Part shown: positions 26,831 to 37,935 of the stretch, piece after piece
How positions within the stretch are numbered: the stretch's first letter is position 1
Layout: every line of letters begins with the position of its first letter
DNA from: Coriobacteriaceae bacterium AM100-PB1-1D-6A
Lineage (GTDB): Bacteria; Actinomycetota; Coriobacteriia; Coriobacteriales; Coriobacteriaceae
Assembly: GCA_027660625.1 (NCBI GenBank)
Contig: JAQDNC010000001.1
Location: forward strand, 248,001 to 312,000
Reading direction: 5' to 3'
DNA: 64,000 nt
Made by a program: the position numbers and the translations under genes
The notes under the pieces: model-generated
Database searches by the model: none
Seen by the model: only the letters and a program-made list of their open reading frames with translations
What the model was told of the DNA's origin: nothing

Positions 26831-27304
26831 CTAGGAGCGGGTTTCCATCTTGGCGTGGCACTTGGGGCAGGTGACGCGGATCTTGCCTTTGCCCTTGGGG
26901 ACGGAGAGCATCTGGCCGCAGTTGGGGCACTTGAGGTATGCCGTGGTCTTGCGGCCCTTCCACATCTTCTTGGCCGTGCGTTTGGCACGCTCAAAGTCTT
27001 CCTTGCTCGTTCCAGCCGCGCGCGAGGTGCCGGCCGCTGCAGTTCCACCGCCCAAGCTGGCGACGAACTTGCCCAAGCCGGGGACGTTCGCGGTCGCGGC
27101 GACAAAGGCCTCGTTCTCCTTGCGACGTGCGTCGATGTTTTTGGACAGGCCGCGCAGCACGCCAATCACGATGACGGCGATGGCGATCCAGCTGAGCCAC
27201 TGGATGCGGGCGATCGATCCGATCATCGCGATGATGATGCCAGCAAAACCCATTACGATGGTGAGCTCGTCAGCGCCATTGCGACCCTTCATAAAGTCAT
27301 TCAT
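26831..27304 (-). CDS. membrane protein with C-terminal zinc ribbon
   Basis: 157 residues. Two closely spaced membrane helices at about 17-52 (VMGFAGIIIAMIGSIARIQ and WIAIAVIVIGVLRGL), then an Ala/Gly-rich linker, a basic stretch, and a zinc ribbon CPNCGQ...CPKCHAK at the C-terminus. The ATG ending at 27304 is preceded by GAAAGG on the minus strand; the frame is open 10 codons further. It is a stand-alone gene; function unknown. The layout resembles other small Coriobacteriia and Firmicute membrane proteins with a cytosolic metal knuckle. Confidence 0.8.
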   Translation of the reverse strand: MNDFMKGRNGADELTIVMGFAGIIIAMIGSIARIQWLSWIAIAVIVIGVLRGLSKNIDARRKENEAFVAATANVPGLGKFVASLGGGTAAAGTSRAAGTSKEDFERAKRTAKKMWKGRKTTAYLKCPNCGQMLSVPKGKGKIRVTCPKCHAKMETRS

Positions 27305-27358
27305 GCAAATTGCCTTTCGTTCGATATGCTGCACGCCTTTATACCCGATTTAGAGCAA

Positions 27359-27446
27359 GGGGGACAGGTTAATCTGCACCAAGGTGGTGCAAACGTACCT
27401 GTCCCCGATACACCAAGATGGTGCAAAGCAGTCTGCCCCCAATGCC
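27359..27446. repeat. family F element, copy F2, behind csoR
   Basis: GGGGGACAGGT (27359-27369) and ACCTGTCCCC (27397-27406) enclose the smaller palindrome GCACCAAGGTGGTGC. A degenerate direct repeat follows (CACCAAGATGGTGC, GTCTGCCCCC). It lies right behind the csoR stop and may end the copper operon transcript. Confidence 0.6.
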
Positions 27447-27451
27447 CCCAA

Positions 27452-27724
27452 TTACTTGGAGAGCTTGTCGACGACGCGTTCGATCTCGGCGAGCTTGGCG
27501 GCTTTGAGGTCTTCGTCGCCCGATTCGATTGCCGAAGTCACGCAGCCCTCGATATGCGCCTTGAGCACGTCGGCGTTAATGCGCGCGAGGAGCGCCTGTG
27601 TGGCCATGAGCTGCGTGGAGATATCGACGCAATAACGGTCCTCCTCGACCATCCGCAAGATGCCGTCGATCTGGCCGCGTGCCGTCTTGAGCATGCGGGT
27701 CACCGATTTATGGTCTGCCATCAT
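27452..27724 (-). CDS. csoR: CsoR-family copper-sensing repressor
   Basis: 90-residue all-helical repressor that leaves DNA when it binds Cu(I). The copper ligands are present: cysteine in RYCVDIS, then histidine and cysteine in AHIEGC. The N-terminal MLKTARGQIDGILRMVEEDRYC is characteristic. The first of two adjacent ATGs (ending 27724) has GAGG at suitable distance. It is the last gene of a minus-strand set copA-copZ-csoR, which should make the system self-regulating. A CsoR-type palindrome lies upstream of copA. Confidence 0.95.
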   Translation of the reverse strand: MMADHKSVTRMLKTARGQIDGILRMVEEDRYCVDISTQLMATQALLARINADVLKAHIEGCVTSAIESGDEDLKAAKLAEIERVVDKLSK

Positions 27725-27767
27725 GGCGGGTCCTCGTTTCTGGTCGGGGGGGGGTACGTGCGGGTTG

Positions 27768-27989
27768 TTACGCGGCGGTCACGGACAGGGCGTGGAACTT
27801 CTCGCCGGCGCCCTCGACGGCGGCGGCGAGCTGCTCGGCGGTCACGGTGTCGGCACACTCCACCTGTACGGTCTGGGTCTCGTGATCGGCGTCGGCGTCG
27901 GTCACGCCGGCCACGTTGAGCAACGCCGTCTCGACGGTGGCGTCGCAGTGGCCGCACATAAGGCCGGAAGTCTTAATTGTGAAACGCAT
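27768..27989 (-). CDS. copZ: copper chaperone, heavy-metal-associated domain protein
   Basis: 73 residues, a single HMA domain with the Cu(I)-binding pair in GLMCGHCDATVE and a ferredoxin-like beta-alpha-beta fold. It likely carries Cu(I) to the exporter CopA. The ATG ending at 27989 follows AGAGG on the minus strand; the frame runs on upstream through the hairpin region, which I do not take as coding. It lies between copA and csoR. Confidence 0.9.
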   Translation of the reverse strand: MRFTIKTSGLMCGHCDATVETALLNVAGVTDADADHETQTVQVECADTVTAEQLAAAVEGAGEKFHALSVTAA

Positions 27990-28018
27990 GGATATTCCTC
28001 TCTGTTGTGTCGGCTTTC

Positions 28019-28103
28019 CCAGGCACCCGACCTTGACCTTCAAGCCGTCGCTCGCGTACCAAAGTACGCGTCGCTCCTCTTTCAGGTCAATCTCTGGCAC
28101 CTG
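28019..28103. repeat. nested inverted repeat between copA and copZ
   Basis: TTGACCT (28033-28039) with AGGTCAA (28084-28090) and an inner GCGTAC/GTACGC stem with a four-base loop; outer CCAG/CTGG bases can add to it. It interrupts the operon between the exporter and the chaperone, so it could trim or attenuate the transcript. Confidence 0.6.
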
Positions 28104-28136
28104 GAAAACCCGTTCTAAATGGACGTAATAGTGAGC

Positions 28137-30476
28137 CTATTTTGCCACTTTAGGCTTAAAGGTTCGCAGGCGCAGTGCATTGCTTACGACGCAGACGCTC
28201 GACAGGCTCATCGCCGCGGCGCCAAACATCGGTGAGAGTTGCCAACCGGTGAGGGGGAAGAACACGCCCGCGGCGAGCGGAATACCGATGCCGTTGTAGA
28301 ACAGCGCCCAGAATAGGTCCTGCTTGATGTTGCGAATCGTGGCGCGCGACAGCTCAATGGCGCGGGCGACGTCCATGAGGTCGCTGCGCATGAGCACCAC
28401 ATCTGCCCCTTCTTTGGCGATGTCGGCGCCGGTGCCGATGGCAAGGCCCACGTCGGCGCGCGCCAGGGCGGGGGAGTCGTTGATGCCGTCGCCCACCATG
28501 GCGACCTTGCCGCCCGCATCCTGCAGCTCGCGGACGTGGCGCTCCTTGTCGGCGGGGAGGACGTCGGCGATGACCTGCTTGCTGTTCAGTCCCACGCGGC
28601 GGGCGATTGCTTCGGCCGTCACACGGTTATCGCCGGTGAGCATGCGCACGTCGACGCCGAGCGAACGCAGCGCGGCGATGGCCTCGGCGCTCGTCTCTTT
28701 GACCTCGTCAGCCACGGCGATGGTACCGACAAGCTCGCTGTTCTTGGCAAAGAACAGCGGTGTCTTGCCTTCGGCGGCGAGCTGTTCGGCAAGGCCCGCG
28801 GGCACGGTAACGCCCAGCTCGTCCATCAGACGCACGTTGCCGGCTGCGATGACATTTTGTCCCTCGCGCGCCGTAACGCCACGACCGGGCACGGCGGCAA
28901 AGTCCTCGACCATGCGCGCGACAATTCCGTGCGCCTCGCACTCGGCCATAATCGCCTCGGCCAGCGGGTGCTCGCTTGAGCGCTCCAACGCGGCGGCCAG
29001 CTTGAGCAGCGCCTTTTCGCTCATGGCGCGCGAGCCGTCAGCACGCGTGGCTACCACGATATCGGTCACGGCAGGCTTGCCGCGGGTGACCGTGCCCGTC
29101 TTATCGAGCACCACCGTGCCCACGCTGCGCAGATTCTCCAGCGCTTCGGCGCTCTTAAACAGAATGCCCATCTCGGCGCCCTTGCCGGTGCCCACCATAA
29201 TGGCGACGGGCGTGGCTAGGCCGAGTGCACACGGACAGCTGATCACCAGCACAGCGACGGCGGAGGTGAGCGCTTCGTTGACGCTTCCGGTCAGTGTCAT
29301 CCACGCCAAGAAGGTCACGGCCGAGATCACGAACACCACGGGCACGAACACGCCGGCGACCTTGTCGGCCATGCGGGCGATGGGCGCCTTGGTGGCGTTG
29401 GCGTCCTCGACAAGCTTGATGATCTTGGCGAGCGATGTCTCGGCACCCACACGCGTGGCGCGGAAGGTAAACGAGCCGGTGCGGTTGACGGTGGCGGCGT
29501 TGACGGTGTCACCGGCGGTCTTTTCCACGGGGATGGACTCGCCGGTCAGCGCGCTCTCGTCCACGGCCGAGCTGCCCTCGAGCACCACGCCATCGACGGG
29601 GATGGACTCGCCGGGGCGTACGCGCAGGATCTGGCCGGGAAGGATGCTGTCGACGTCGACGGTGGTCTCGCTGCCGTCCTCTGCCACGACGGTCGCGGTC
29701 TTGGGCGCCAGGTCGATCAGCGCCTCGATAGCGCCGCCGGTTTTGGACTTGCTGCGCGTCTCGAGGTATTTGCCCACGGTGACGAGCGACAGGATCGTGC
29801 CTGCGCTCTCAAAATACAGATTGTCCATGCCCGTCATCATGGCCTCGTGGACCTGACCCGCGGCTAACTGGTCGGCCATGATGAACATGGCGTAGAGCGA
29901 CCAGGCGATGGAGGCGGTGGCGCCCACGGCGATGAGGGCGTCCATGGTGGGCGCGCCGTGCGCGAGCGATTTAAACCCGTTGATAAAGTACGCGTCGTTG
30001 ACATAGACGATGGGGATGAGCAGGACGAGCTCGGTGAGGGCGAGCGTCATGCTGTGGGTATGGTCGGTGAAGACGCCGGGCAGCGGCCAGCCAAGCATGT
30101 GCCCCATGCCTATGTAGAACAGCGGGATGAGGAATACGATTGAGACGATGAGACGAGTGCGCATGGCAGAGGCGGCGGCCTCCAGTTTTTTGGTGGGCGA
30201 CTCCATATGGGCGGCGCCGGACCTGGCTTGCGTACTGCCGCTTTGGGCGGCGTCGGTGCCCGTGCTGACGGGTGAGGCCGAGTAGCCAGCGCGATCGACG
30301 GCGGTGCAGATGTCGTCGGGGGTGACCTGCGCGGGGTCGTAGTCCACCAGCATAGAGCCGGCGAGCAGATTGACCGCGACGCTCTCGACGCCGTCGAGCT
30401 TGCTCACGGCACGATCCACGTGCGCCTGGCAGGCGGCGCATGTCATGCCACCCACGTCGAACTTATCTTGAGCCAT
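28137..30476 (-). CDS. copA: Cu(I)-exporting P1B-type ATPase
   Basis: 779 residues. N-terminal HMA domain with [12 protein letters not shown], about eight membrane helices, the metal motif [11 protein letters not shown] in helix 6, phosphorylation site [11 protein letters not shown], and the hinge motif [18 protein letters not shown]. This is the CPC type that exports Cu(I). The ATG ending at 30476 follows AAAGGAG on the minus strand. It is the first gene of the copper operon, with a CsoR-like site at 30535-30551. No sign of truncation. Confidence 0.96.
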   Translation of the reverse strand: MAQDKFDVGGMTCAACQAHVDRAVSKLDGVESVAVNLLAGSMLVDYDPAQVTPDDICTAVDRAGYSASPVSTGTDAAQSGSTQARSGAAHMESPTKKLEAAASAMRTRLIVSIVFLIPLFYIGMGHMLGWPLPGVFTDHTHSMTLALTELVLLIPIVYVNDAYFINGFKSLAHGAPTMDALIAVGATASIAWSLYAMFIMADQLAAGQVHEAMMTGMDNLYFESAGTILSLVTVGKYLETRSKSKTGGAIEALIDLAPKTATVVAEDGSETTVDVDSILPGQILRVRPGESIPVDGVVLEGSSAVDESALTGESIPVEKTAGDTVNAATVNRTGSFTFRATRVGAETSLAKIIKLVEDANATKAPIARMADKVAGVFVPVVFVISAVTFLAWMTLTGSVNEALTSAVAVLVISCPCALGLATPVAIMVGTGKGAEMGILFKSAEALENLRSVGTVVLDKTGTVTRGKPAVTDIVVATRADGSRAMSEKALLKLAAALERSSEHPLAEAIMAECEAHGIVARMVEDFAAVPGRGVTAREGQNVIAAGNVRLMDELGVTVPAGLAEQLAAEGKTPLFFAKNSELVGTIAVADEVKETSAEAIAALRSLGVDVRMLTGDNRVTAEAIARRVGLNSKQVIADVLPADKERHVRELQDAGGKVAMVGDGINDSPALARADVGLAIGTGADIAKEGADVVLMRSDLMDVARAIELSRATIRNIKQDLFWALFYNGIGIPLAAGVFFPLTGWQLSPMFGAAAMSLSSVCVVSNALRLRTFKPKVAK

Positions 30477-30534
30477 GGCTTCTCCTTTCTGTGACGTAGT
30501 GTCGGAAATGTTAACCAACCGATACTATACACCC

Positions 30535-30551
30535 ATACCCCCTGGGGGTGT
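30535..30551 (-). promoter_or_regulatory. CsoR-type operator in the copA promoter
   Basis: ATACCCCCTGGGGGTGT is a GC-tract palindrome flanked by A/T, as known for CsoR sites. It lies between a minus-strand TAGACA and TATAGT (19 bp apart), about 60-75 bp upstream of copA, so bound CsoR would block the promoter. Confidence 0.7.
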
Positions 30552-30630
30552 CTAATGGAGATGAAAATGTATGACATTCTGTTATTGGTCGAGGTGACAG
30601 CCAGTTCGGCGGACCGTAGCCAGTCTAATG

Positions 30631-30765
30631 TCTCGATCTGTAACATCTAGAGAGGTTTTTAACCTCTTACTGTTACAGATTGAGATGTTGTCTCGCGGGG
30701 TTGGGGTTTGTCTCGTTCTGTAACATTTAGACCTGTATCTGCCGAGCTAGTGTTACAGATCGAGA
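30631..30765. repeat. family A array 5 (two inverted pairs)
   Basis: Units at 30631-30685 and 30711-30765, exact 80-bp period, 25-bp spacers and 25-bp linker. In the first unit the inner spacer continues the stem (GAGGTT/AACCTC). It lies between the copA promoter and the 3' end of the kinase gene. Confidence 0.92.
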
Positions 30766-30808
30766 CAATTGCCGGGGAGGGGTCCCGTCACGGCAAGATG
30801 CCCGCTCC

Positions 30809-32893
30809 CTAGATACAGAACCCGGGGATCACACAGGTTCGTTTGTTTGGCTTTTCCGCAGGCGTTGCGTACGTAAAGACGTCGCCGTCGTGCCCCACGC
30901 GGTTCATATAGAGCGTGCCTTCGCTCTCCGATGTGTCGGGGCTCACCGTGCGCTCCCACCAACAGGTGTCCTCGCCCTTCCACTGGCGGACCATCGTCTC
31001 GTTCGTGGAATACGGGCTCACCTTGAGCTCGCGGAAGAGCTGATACTCCTTGCCCTCGCCGTTGTAGATGTCTGCCAGGTAGTGATAGTCCTCGGTAAAC
31101 GAATCGGGCGGTTGCGTACCGCACAGCTCGACCATGGCGGGCAGCCAAAGGGTTGCGGGTAACTCGCTCAGGCACGATGCGCTGTTGGCGGCGCCCACAT
31201 TGTTCGAGACCTTCTTGACCCCTTTAATGAGTGCGCGCAACTCGTTGGGCAGCAGCTTAAGGCCGTCGCCGTTGAGCCATTCCCGCAGCTCGCAATCTGC
31301 CCAGCCGGCGCTCGGCGGTTCAGCCGCAGCGTTGCGCTCGGCAATACCCGCATCGAACATAAACGTCAGTCCGGCCTTGCCCGTCCCGTCCAGAAGCTCA
31401 TCGTGGCGGATGCCCACAAGCTGCGCGCCAACCTGCAGCCCGTTGGTGAGCGTGACACGCTTGGTACACGGATAGGGGATATGCCCATCGGCATCGAGCA
31501 GGTGATAGCGCTTGGCAATCTCGCGTGCCTCGCTACGGGTCTCGGCGGCCTTAATCTTGAGCGAAATCTCCTGCAGCTGATCCCAGGTGTAGTCGTCAAG
31601 TGAACCGCGGATGCCGTCAAGGTAGTCGGGGATGCCAAAGCCATGGGTTGCCGCCCCGATAACGCTGAGCCCCGCAACGGCTGCGATAGCGCCGCCGATA
31701 ATAAAGCGGCGGCGGGTCATGGCATCGTGGCGGGCCTGATTCAGGATCTCTCGTGCGCGCTCGCCGGCGACGTCGACCTTAAGGTGCGTGCCAGAATCGA
31801 TATCAATCGCGGCCTCGTCTCCTGTGCCTTCGCGGCCCTCGGATTCGGCATCGGTGAGGTATGCCGAGAGCACCTCGAGCATCTGCTGCTCGGTGGGACG
31901 ATCGCACTGCTCGACTGAGAGACCCTTCACGATGATTTGGACGAGCGCTTCATCGCCCTCGCAGCGCGGCTCGAGCGGTGCCGGCTTGGTCTTGGTCTTT
32001 ACGAGATAGAACGAGCCGGTTGCAGCGGCGTCCGTCGACTCAAAGTCAAACGGTTTGCGACCGCTGTAGAGCTGGTACAGAATGCTCGAAAGCGCATAGA
32101 CGTCGATTGCCGGCGAACGGCGAAGGGCCGCGATGCCTTCGATATCCTGCGTGAGCATCTCGGGCGCGGCGTATGCGGGCGTGGCAAAGCGCCAGATGTC
32201 GGCGCGCCGGGTGATCGTGTCGTCGCCGAGAGCCATGGTCGCGGAGCCCATGTCGATGAGGCAGGGGTCAAAGGAACAATCAGCAATCTGCTGCTCGAGC
32301 GTTCGGCTGGTGGTGCGGAACATGATATTGGCAAGCGACAGGTCGCGATGGATGACCGGATTCACGAGGCCTTGGGTCATCAAGAGCGCACGAAGCACGG
32401 CGTTTCCGACGGCGGCGACCATCTGGGTGGTCAGCCCGCCCGAGGCGTCGTGAGGAAGCAGGGGCAGCGCCTGCTTGAGCGAGGTGCCCTCGACCCACTC
32501 CATGAGGATGAGCGGGTCATCCTCGCACGATCCGTAGCCATAGACGCGCGGAAATCCGCGCAGGTGCGAGACGGTACACAGATGACGGTACTCCTCGAAT
32601 AGCGCGGCGGTGTTGGCCAGGTGCGCTGCCGATTGCTCGGCGGAGCGGTCGGGGGCTTGGCCGGAAAGGATGGCGTTGTCCTTGAGTAGCTTGACGGCAA
32701 AGACCTCGCCGCTCGTGTTGGTCGCGCGCAGCACGTGCCCGATGTTGCCGTTGTTGCGGTGGGCCGTCTGGAGAATAAGCGTCATAAACCGACGCTTGGC
32801 GTCGTCCTCGGCGCTGGGGTCGACCGCCACGGCGGTATCGAACGTATCGAGACGGATGAGTTTGTCGCCATAGGCGCTATCGGTAGTATCCAT
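30809..32893 (-). CDS. membrane-anchored Ser/Thr protein kinase with DUF6273-like C-terminal domain
   Basis: 694 residues. A Hanks-type kinase domain covers about 45-350: ATP lysine K68 in FAVKLLKD, catalytic HRD at 182-184 with N189, metal aspartate D214 in LIDMGSA (DMG in place of DFG), and YAAPEM. A membrane helix near 390-412 (FIIGGAIAAVAGLSVIGAA) leads to a C-terminal part of about 280 residues resembling DUF6273, with the run of WLNGDGLKLL, CWWERTVSP and MNRVGHDGDVFTYA. The kinase should be inside, the C-terminal part outside. ATG ends at 32893, with AAGGAA upstream. An FHA-domain gene lies just upstream on the same strand. Confidence 0.85.
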   Translation of the reverse strand: MDTTDSAYGDKLIRLDTFDTAVAVDPSAEDDAKRRFMTLILQTAHRNNGNIGHVLRATNTSGEVFAVKLLKDNAILSGQAPDRSAEQSAAHLANTAALFEEYRHLCTVSHLRGFPRVYGYGSCEDDPLILMEWVEGTSLKQALPLLPHDASGGLTTQMVAAVGNAVLRALLMTQGLVNPVIHRDLSLANIMFRTTSRTLEQQIADCSFDPCLIDMGSATMALGDDTITRRADIWRFATPAYAAPEMLTQDIEGIAALRRSPAIDVYALSSILYQLYSGRKPFDFESTDAAATGSFYLVKTKTKPAPLEPRCEGDEALVQIIVKGLSVEQCDRPTEQQMLEVLSAYLTDAESEGREGTGDEAAIDIDSGTHLKVDVAGERAREILNQARHDAMTRRRFIIGGAIAAVAGLSVIGAATHGFGIPDYLDGIRGSLDDYTWDQLQEISLKIKAAETRSEAREIAKRYHLLDADGHIPYPCTKRVTLTNGLQVGAQLVGIRHDELLDGTGKAGLTFMFDAGIAERNAAAEPPSAGWADCELREWLNGDGLKLLPNELRALIKGVKKVSNNVGAANSASCLSELPATLWLPAMVELCGTQPPDSFTEDYHYLADIYNGEGKEYQLFRELKVSPYSTNETMVRQWKGEDTCWWERTVSPDTSESEGTLYMNRVGHDGDVFTYATPAEKPNKRTCVIPGFCI

Positions 32894-32925
32894 GGCGTTC
32901 CTTTGTCTGGCATGGGTTGCCGCGC

Positions 32926-32986
32926 GTACACGTGAGCAGTGCGGATATCGGTAAAGTACCATGATAGCCGCACTGCTCACGTGTAC
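32926..32986. repeat. 19-bp perfect inverted repeat between the FHA and kinase genes
   Basis: GTACACGTGAGCAGTGCGG (32926-32944) and its exact complement (32968-32986) are separated by 23 bp. No T-run follows on either strand. It lies 33 bp upstream of the kinase start. Possible operator or RNA hairpin that lowers kinase expression. Confidence 0.8.
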
Positions 32987-33064
32987 CGCTGAGTATTGTC
33001 GTTTACGACGCAGAAGGTAGAAGACGAAAGACGGACGGCGACCGTCTTCCGATCGCTGTCCGTG

Positions 33065-34027
33065 CTAGTCCACAATGACAAGGAATGTCGTGTAGAGACC
33101 CAGATGGAGCCTGTCGCTGTTGGCGATTTCTACGGGGGGATAGGCTTTGCCGGGCTCGCGTTGGTCGCGCGGCGGCTCAATCACAATATCGCCGTCGCCC
33201 GCGCCCGATTCGAGCACTGTGCCGTTGGTCGATCCAAGGCCCTGGGCGTACCAGTGCTCACCCTCGAGCCAAATACGAAGATGCTCGCGCGAGGCGTCGG
33301 CGCCTACATCGGTGATGCTGGGCGAGGTTTTGGGCAAAGAACCAATCACGGTGCCGCGCGGATCGCGTGTGAGGGGATGGATTTGCATGTCGGCGCAGTT
33401 GTCGGCATGGGTTCTGAGCAGACCGAGGTTGGGAGCGACGGTGTGCGGCTGCTCCAGGCTGCTCATAAAGCCACGTCCGACGGTAGTTTCGGTGGTGCCA
33501 AAGTGCCCGCCCGTCTTGCTGTCGCAAAAGCGCTCGACGGTGGCCACGCCCTGAACGGGATCGGCGAGCGCCCCCGTTGCTACAAAGAGCATCAAGAAGA
33601 GCGTGCTTTTTTCGCGCACGGCATTGCCGTCAAAGTTGTCGATGCGATTGAGGGCATTTGCATATAGGCGGCTGTCCAGCTTGTAGCTGGCGAGAGCCGA
33701 CATCATTTCGTTGGCGGCCGGACCGCGATAGTGCTCGGCGATTGCCTGATAGGCGGACTCGCCGCCGCCGAGCTTGCTGCAGATTGCCGCGGAAAGGTTG
33801 AGCGTGGTGACGGTAAAGTCGCTGTAGATGGCGGGCGCGCACTGGTCAGGCTTGCGATGGACGATGTAACGGGTGAGATACGAGCGGTTGGAAGAGCATT
33901 TCTCGAGCAGGGTACTGCCGAGATAAGAGTTTCCATTGATGAGCATTCGGGCGATCTCGAGATGTTTAAGACCGCCGAACGAGCGAATATCGTTATAGAG
34001 GACCGAGCAAGGCGTCTCTGCTGCCAC
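33065..34027 (-). CDS. FHA-domain protein
   Basis: 320 residues from the GTG ending at 34027, which has AAAGGAGG six bases upstream on the minus strand; frame upstream overlaps a family A unit and is not coding. The N-terminal 190 residues are helical and unlike known domains. The C-terminal FHA fold shows TVIGSLPKTSPSITDVGADASREHLRI and LGSTNGTVLESG, the phosphothreonine-binding loops. Such proteins bind phosphorylated partners, and the next gene on the same strand is a Ser/Thr kinase, so they likely act together. Confidence 0.85.
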   Translation of the reverse strand: MAAETPCSVLYNDIRSFGGLKHLEIARMLINGNSYLGSTLLEKCSSNRSYLTRYIVHRKPDQCAPAIYSDFTVTTLNLSAAICSKLGGGESAYQAIAEHYRGPAANEMMSALASYKLDSRLYANALNRIDNFDGNAVREKSTLFLMLFVATGALADPVQGVATVERFCDSKTGGHFGTTETTVGRGFMSSLEQPHTVAPNLGLLRTHADNCADMQIHPLTRDPRGTVIGSLPKTSPSITDVGADASREHLRIWLEGEHWYAQGLGSTNGTVLESGAGDGDIVIEPPRDQREPGKAYPPVEIANSDRLHLGLYTTFLVIVD

Positions 34028-34533
34028 GGATACCTCCTTTGATTGCTTCCTAGCCAATATGGCGATAGGAATTAATGGCCCCGGTGGGCGACGTATTAAA
34101 TGGCTGCGCAATATATAGCGTAACCAAAGCAACATTATAGGCCACATGTTCGAAATTGCAGGAAGACCGAGAGATTTGGTTTGGACTGAACGGAAATCCC
34201 CCTCTGTCTTGATCTGTAACATTTGGACCCGGTTTTGCCCTGCATCTGTTACAGATTGAGACAATCGGCCAGGCCCACCTCGTCCACCTCGTCATCTGTG
34301 GTTTACGTGGGGGCATACGGAGTGCGGGTATACTAACCGGCGGCGAATCTGCTCCATCGCTTAGAGCTGCTGCGTCTGGACGGCGCGTGATAGGGTTGCC
34401 AAAGCGATCGCCAGCGTGCTGAGCAACGTCCTCTCTGTGCGCACCCGTTTTTGTATGTATTAGCGCACTACCAAGCACGCCAGCGCGGCCGCATGCCGTG
34501 CCCATAGCGCGTGCAGATAAGGAACAACAACAT
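34028..34533. other. intergenic: family A unit and long helicase leader
   Basis: Holds one family A unit (34207-34261) and a long leader for the DEAD-box gene. TATACT at about 34332-34337 is a good -10, but I see no matching -35. That would give a leader of about 190 bases, with GTTGC/GCAAC pairing inside. No gene seen. Confidence 0.5.
34207..34261. repeat. family A single unit
   Basis: TCTTGATCTGTAACA, a 25-bp spacer, then TGTTACAGATTGAGA. The only solitary unit in the window, between the divergent FHA and helicase genes. Confidence 0.9.
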
Positions 34534-36783
<2,250 letters not shown>

Positions 36784-36816
36784 CACGCGCGTCGCGCGGT
36801 AAGGCGAGATGAGTTT

Positions 36817-36852
36817 GGGCCCCGAGCAGACTATGCTCGGGGCCCTTTTTTG
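36817..36852 (+). terminator. intrinsic terminator of the helicase gene
   Basis: GGGCCCCGAGCA and TGCTCGGGGCCC stem followed by six T. Confidence 0.95.
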
Positions 36853-37135
36853 GGCGCAGTTTGAGGTGGGCCGGCCCCCTCACGAAAAAGCACGGAGGCG
36901 GTCGCGGCAAGAGATGTGGGTTATCGGCTTAGTTGGAGATTCGCGTATGCGGGGTTCTGGCATAGACGGAGAACGTGAAGCTCCCTACTGACGCACGGTG
37001 GCCGCAGTGCCCGGGCGGACACACTCGGGATTCCGCTCGCTGCCTGGCGCCCTTGCTGCCATCTGACTTTCACGCTCGCATTGTTCTGGATGCGGGCGTG
37101 TTTTTTCACGGCACGCACGGGTCCCCCGGGGTGCG

Positions 37136-37372
37136 CCGTGCATTTTCGGGAGTTTTCAGCAAGCCGGGGTGGCTGCATACGCGCCGGAAGCGTCTATTTG
37201 ATCTCGCGAGATCCCTCGACGGGCGATTTGGGTCGGCAGGCGGCGTACGGCGTGGCGATAGCGCGCGTTTCGCGCCGTGCCGTGCCCCAAAGCGACGCCG
37301 GCCGCGCGATGCTCCCGGTTCGCGGCGTCGCCGGCGGGGGCCGCGATGCTGAAAACTCCGGTTTTTGCACGG
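37136..37372. repeat. imperfect 26-bp inverted repeat with 185-bp interior
   Basis: The left end reads CCGTGCATTTTCGGGAGTTTTCAGCA without its last bases being certain: key parts are CCGTGCA, then GGGAGTTTTCAGCA. The right end (37347-37372) reads TGCTGAAAACTCC, then TTTTTGCACGG. About 21 of 26 positions match. No transposase frame lies inside. Confidence 0.55.
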
Positions 37373-37741
37373 TCCAAGCGGGGGTACGTTGGGACGGGAA
37401 GGGGCGCCCCCGTCTATTTATGCATGGCACAAGCGAAAATATGCAAGACAATAGGGCGCCATGCGCCGGATGCCCAGATTGGGCGCGCCATACGCCGACG
37501 TTCGCCGCGTCCCTTCCGCGCCGTGCGCGAATCAAAAGGCGAGGGCAGTTATGGGCGTGCGGGCGGCCCTGCTGATGGCGGGGCTGCGGCGGAGCTTGCG
37601 CTTGCCGTGGTCGATCGCGCGCCCTGGGCGCCGGCGCTCGACGGCTGCATGCTCCTGCTTGCCACGCACGATGTCGCCGATGCTCAGGCCCTCGATATCT
37701 CGGACATCATCACGCTCTAAATACTTATTCAGCAACAAATT

Positions 37742-37767
37742 GATTCGTTTTCCTCCGTTCCCATGGG
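37742..37767. repeat. family B half element, diverged
   Basis: GATTCGTTTTCCTCCGTTCC matches the right arm of B2 with a few changes. Same orientation as the half element at 38137, so the two bracket relB as direct repeats. Confidence 0.55.
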
Positions 37768-37794
37768 GTTAGGTATGGTATTCTATCTGTGGGG

Positions 37795-37820
37795 TAATAC
37801 TTAGGAATACCAAGTAATAC
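37795..37820. promoter_or_regulatory. three 10-bp phased direct repeats before relB
   Basis: TAATAC, GAATAC and TAATAC start at 37795, 37805 and 37815. The 10-bp phase puts them on one face of the helix, as for antitoxin autoregulation sites. They lie about 115 bp before the relB start. Confidence 0.45.
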
Positions 37821-37935
37821 CAACGCCGTAGAAACAAACTCCAGATGCGGGCCAATCGGGTTGCCTTCACAGCCCGTCGCCCAGCCGCGTGGCCCGCATC
37901 TATCCGCACCACCGTCGTTTCAAAAAGGAAGCGCC

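Larger units (their letters stand above)
36853..37935. other. 1.1-kb region without a convincing gene
   Basis: Overlapping frames are open on both strands because the DNA is very GC-rich, but none has a good ribosome-binding site with normal codon use. The region holds an imperfect 26-bp inverted repeat (37136-37161 and 37347-37372), a hairpin CACGG...CCGTG near 37117, a family B half element (37742), and phased direct repeats before relB. The minus-strand frame 37532-37738 (68 residues, starting MLLNKYLERDDVRDIEG) is the best small-gene candidate, but its second half looks non-coding. It may also hold an unrecognised RNA. Confidence 0.45.

Noticed and set aside
37532-37738. Minus-strand 68-residue frame starting MLLNKYLERDD
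   Set aside because: The start looks coding, and GGAGG lies upstream, but that GGAGG is part of the family B motif, and the second half is Arg-rich shadow-like sequence. Not called as a gene.
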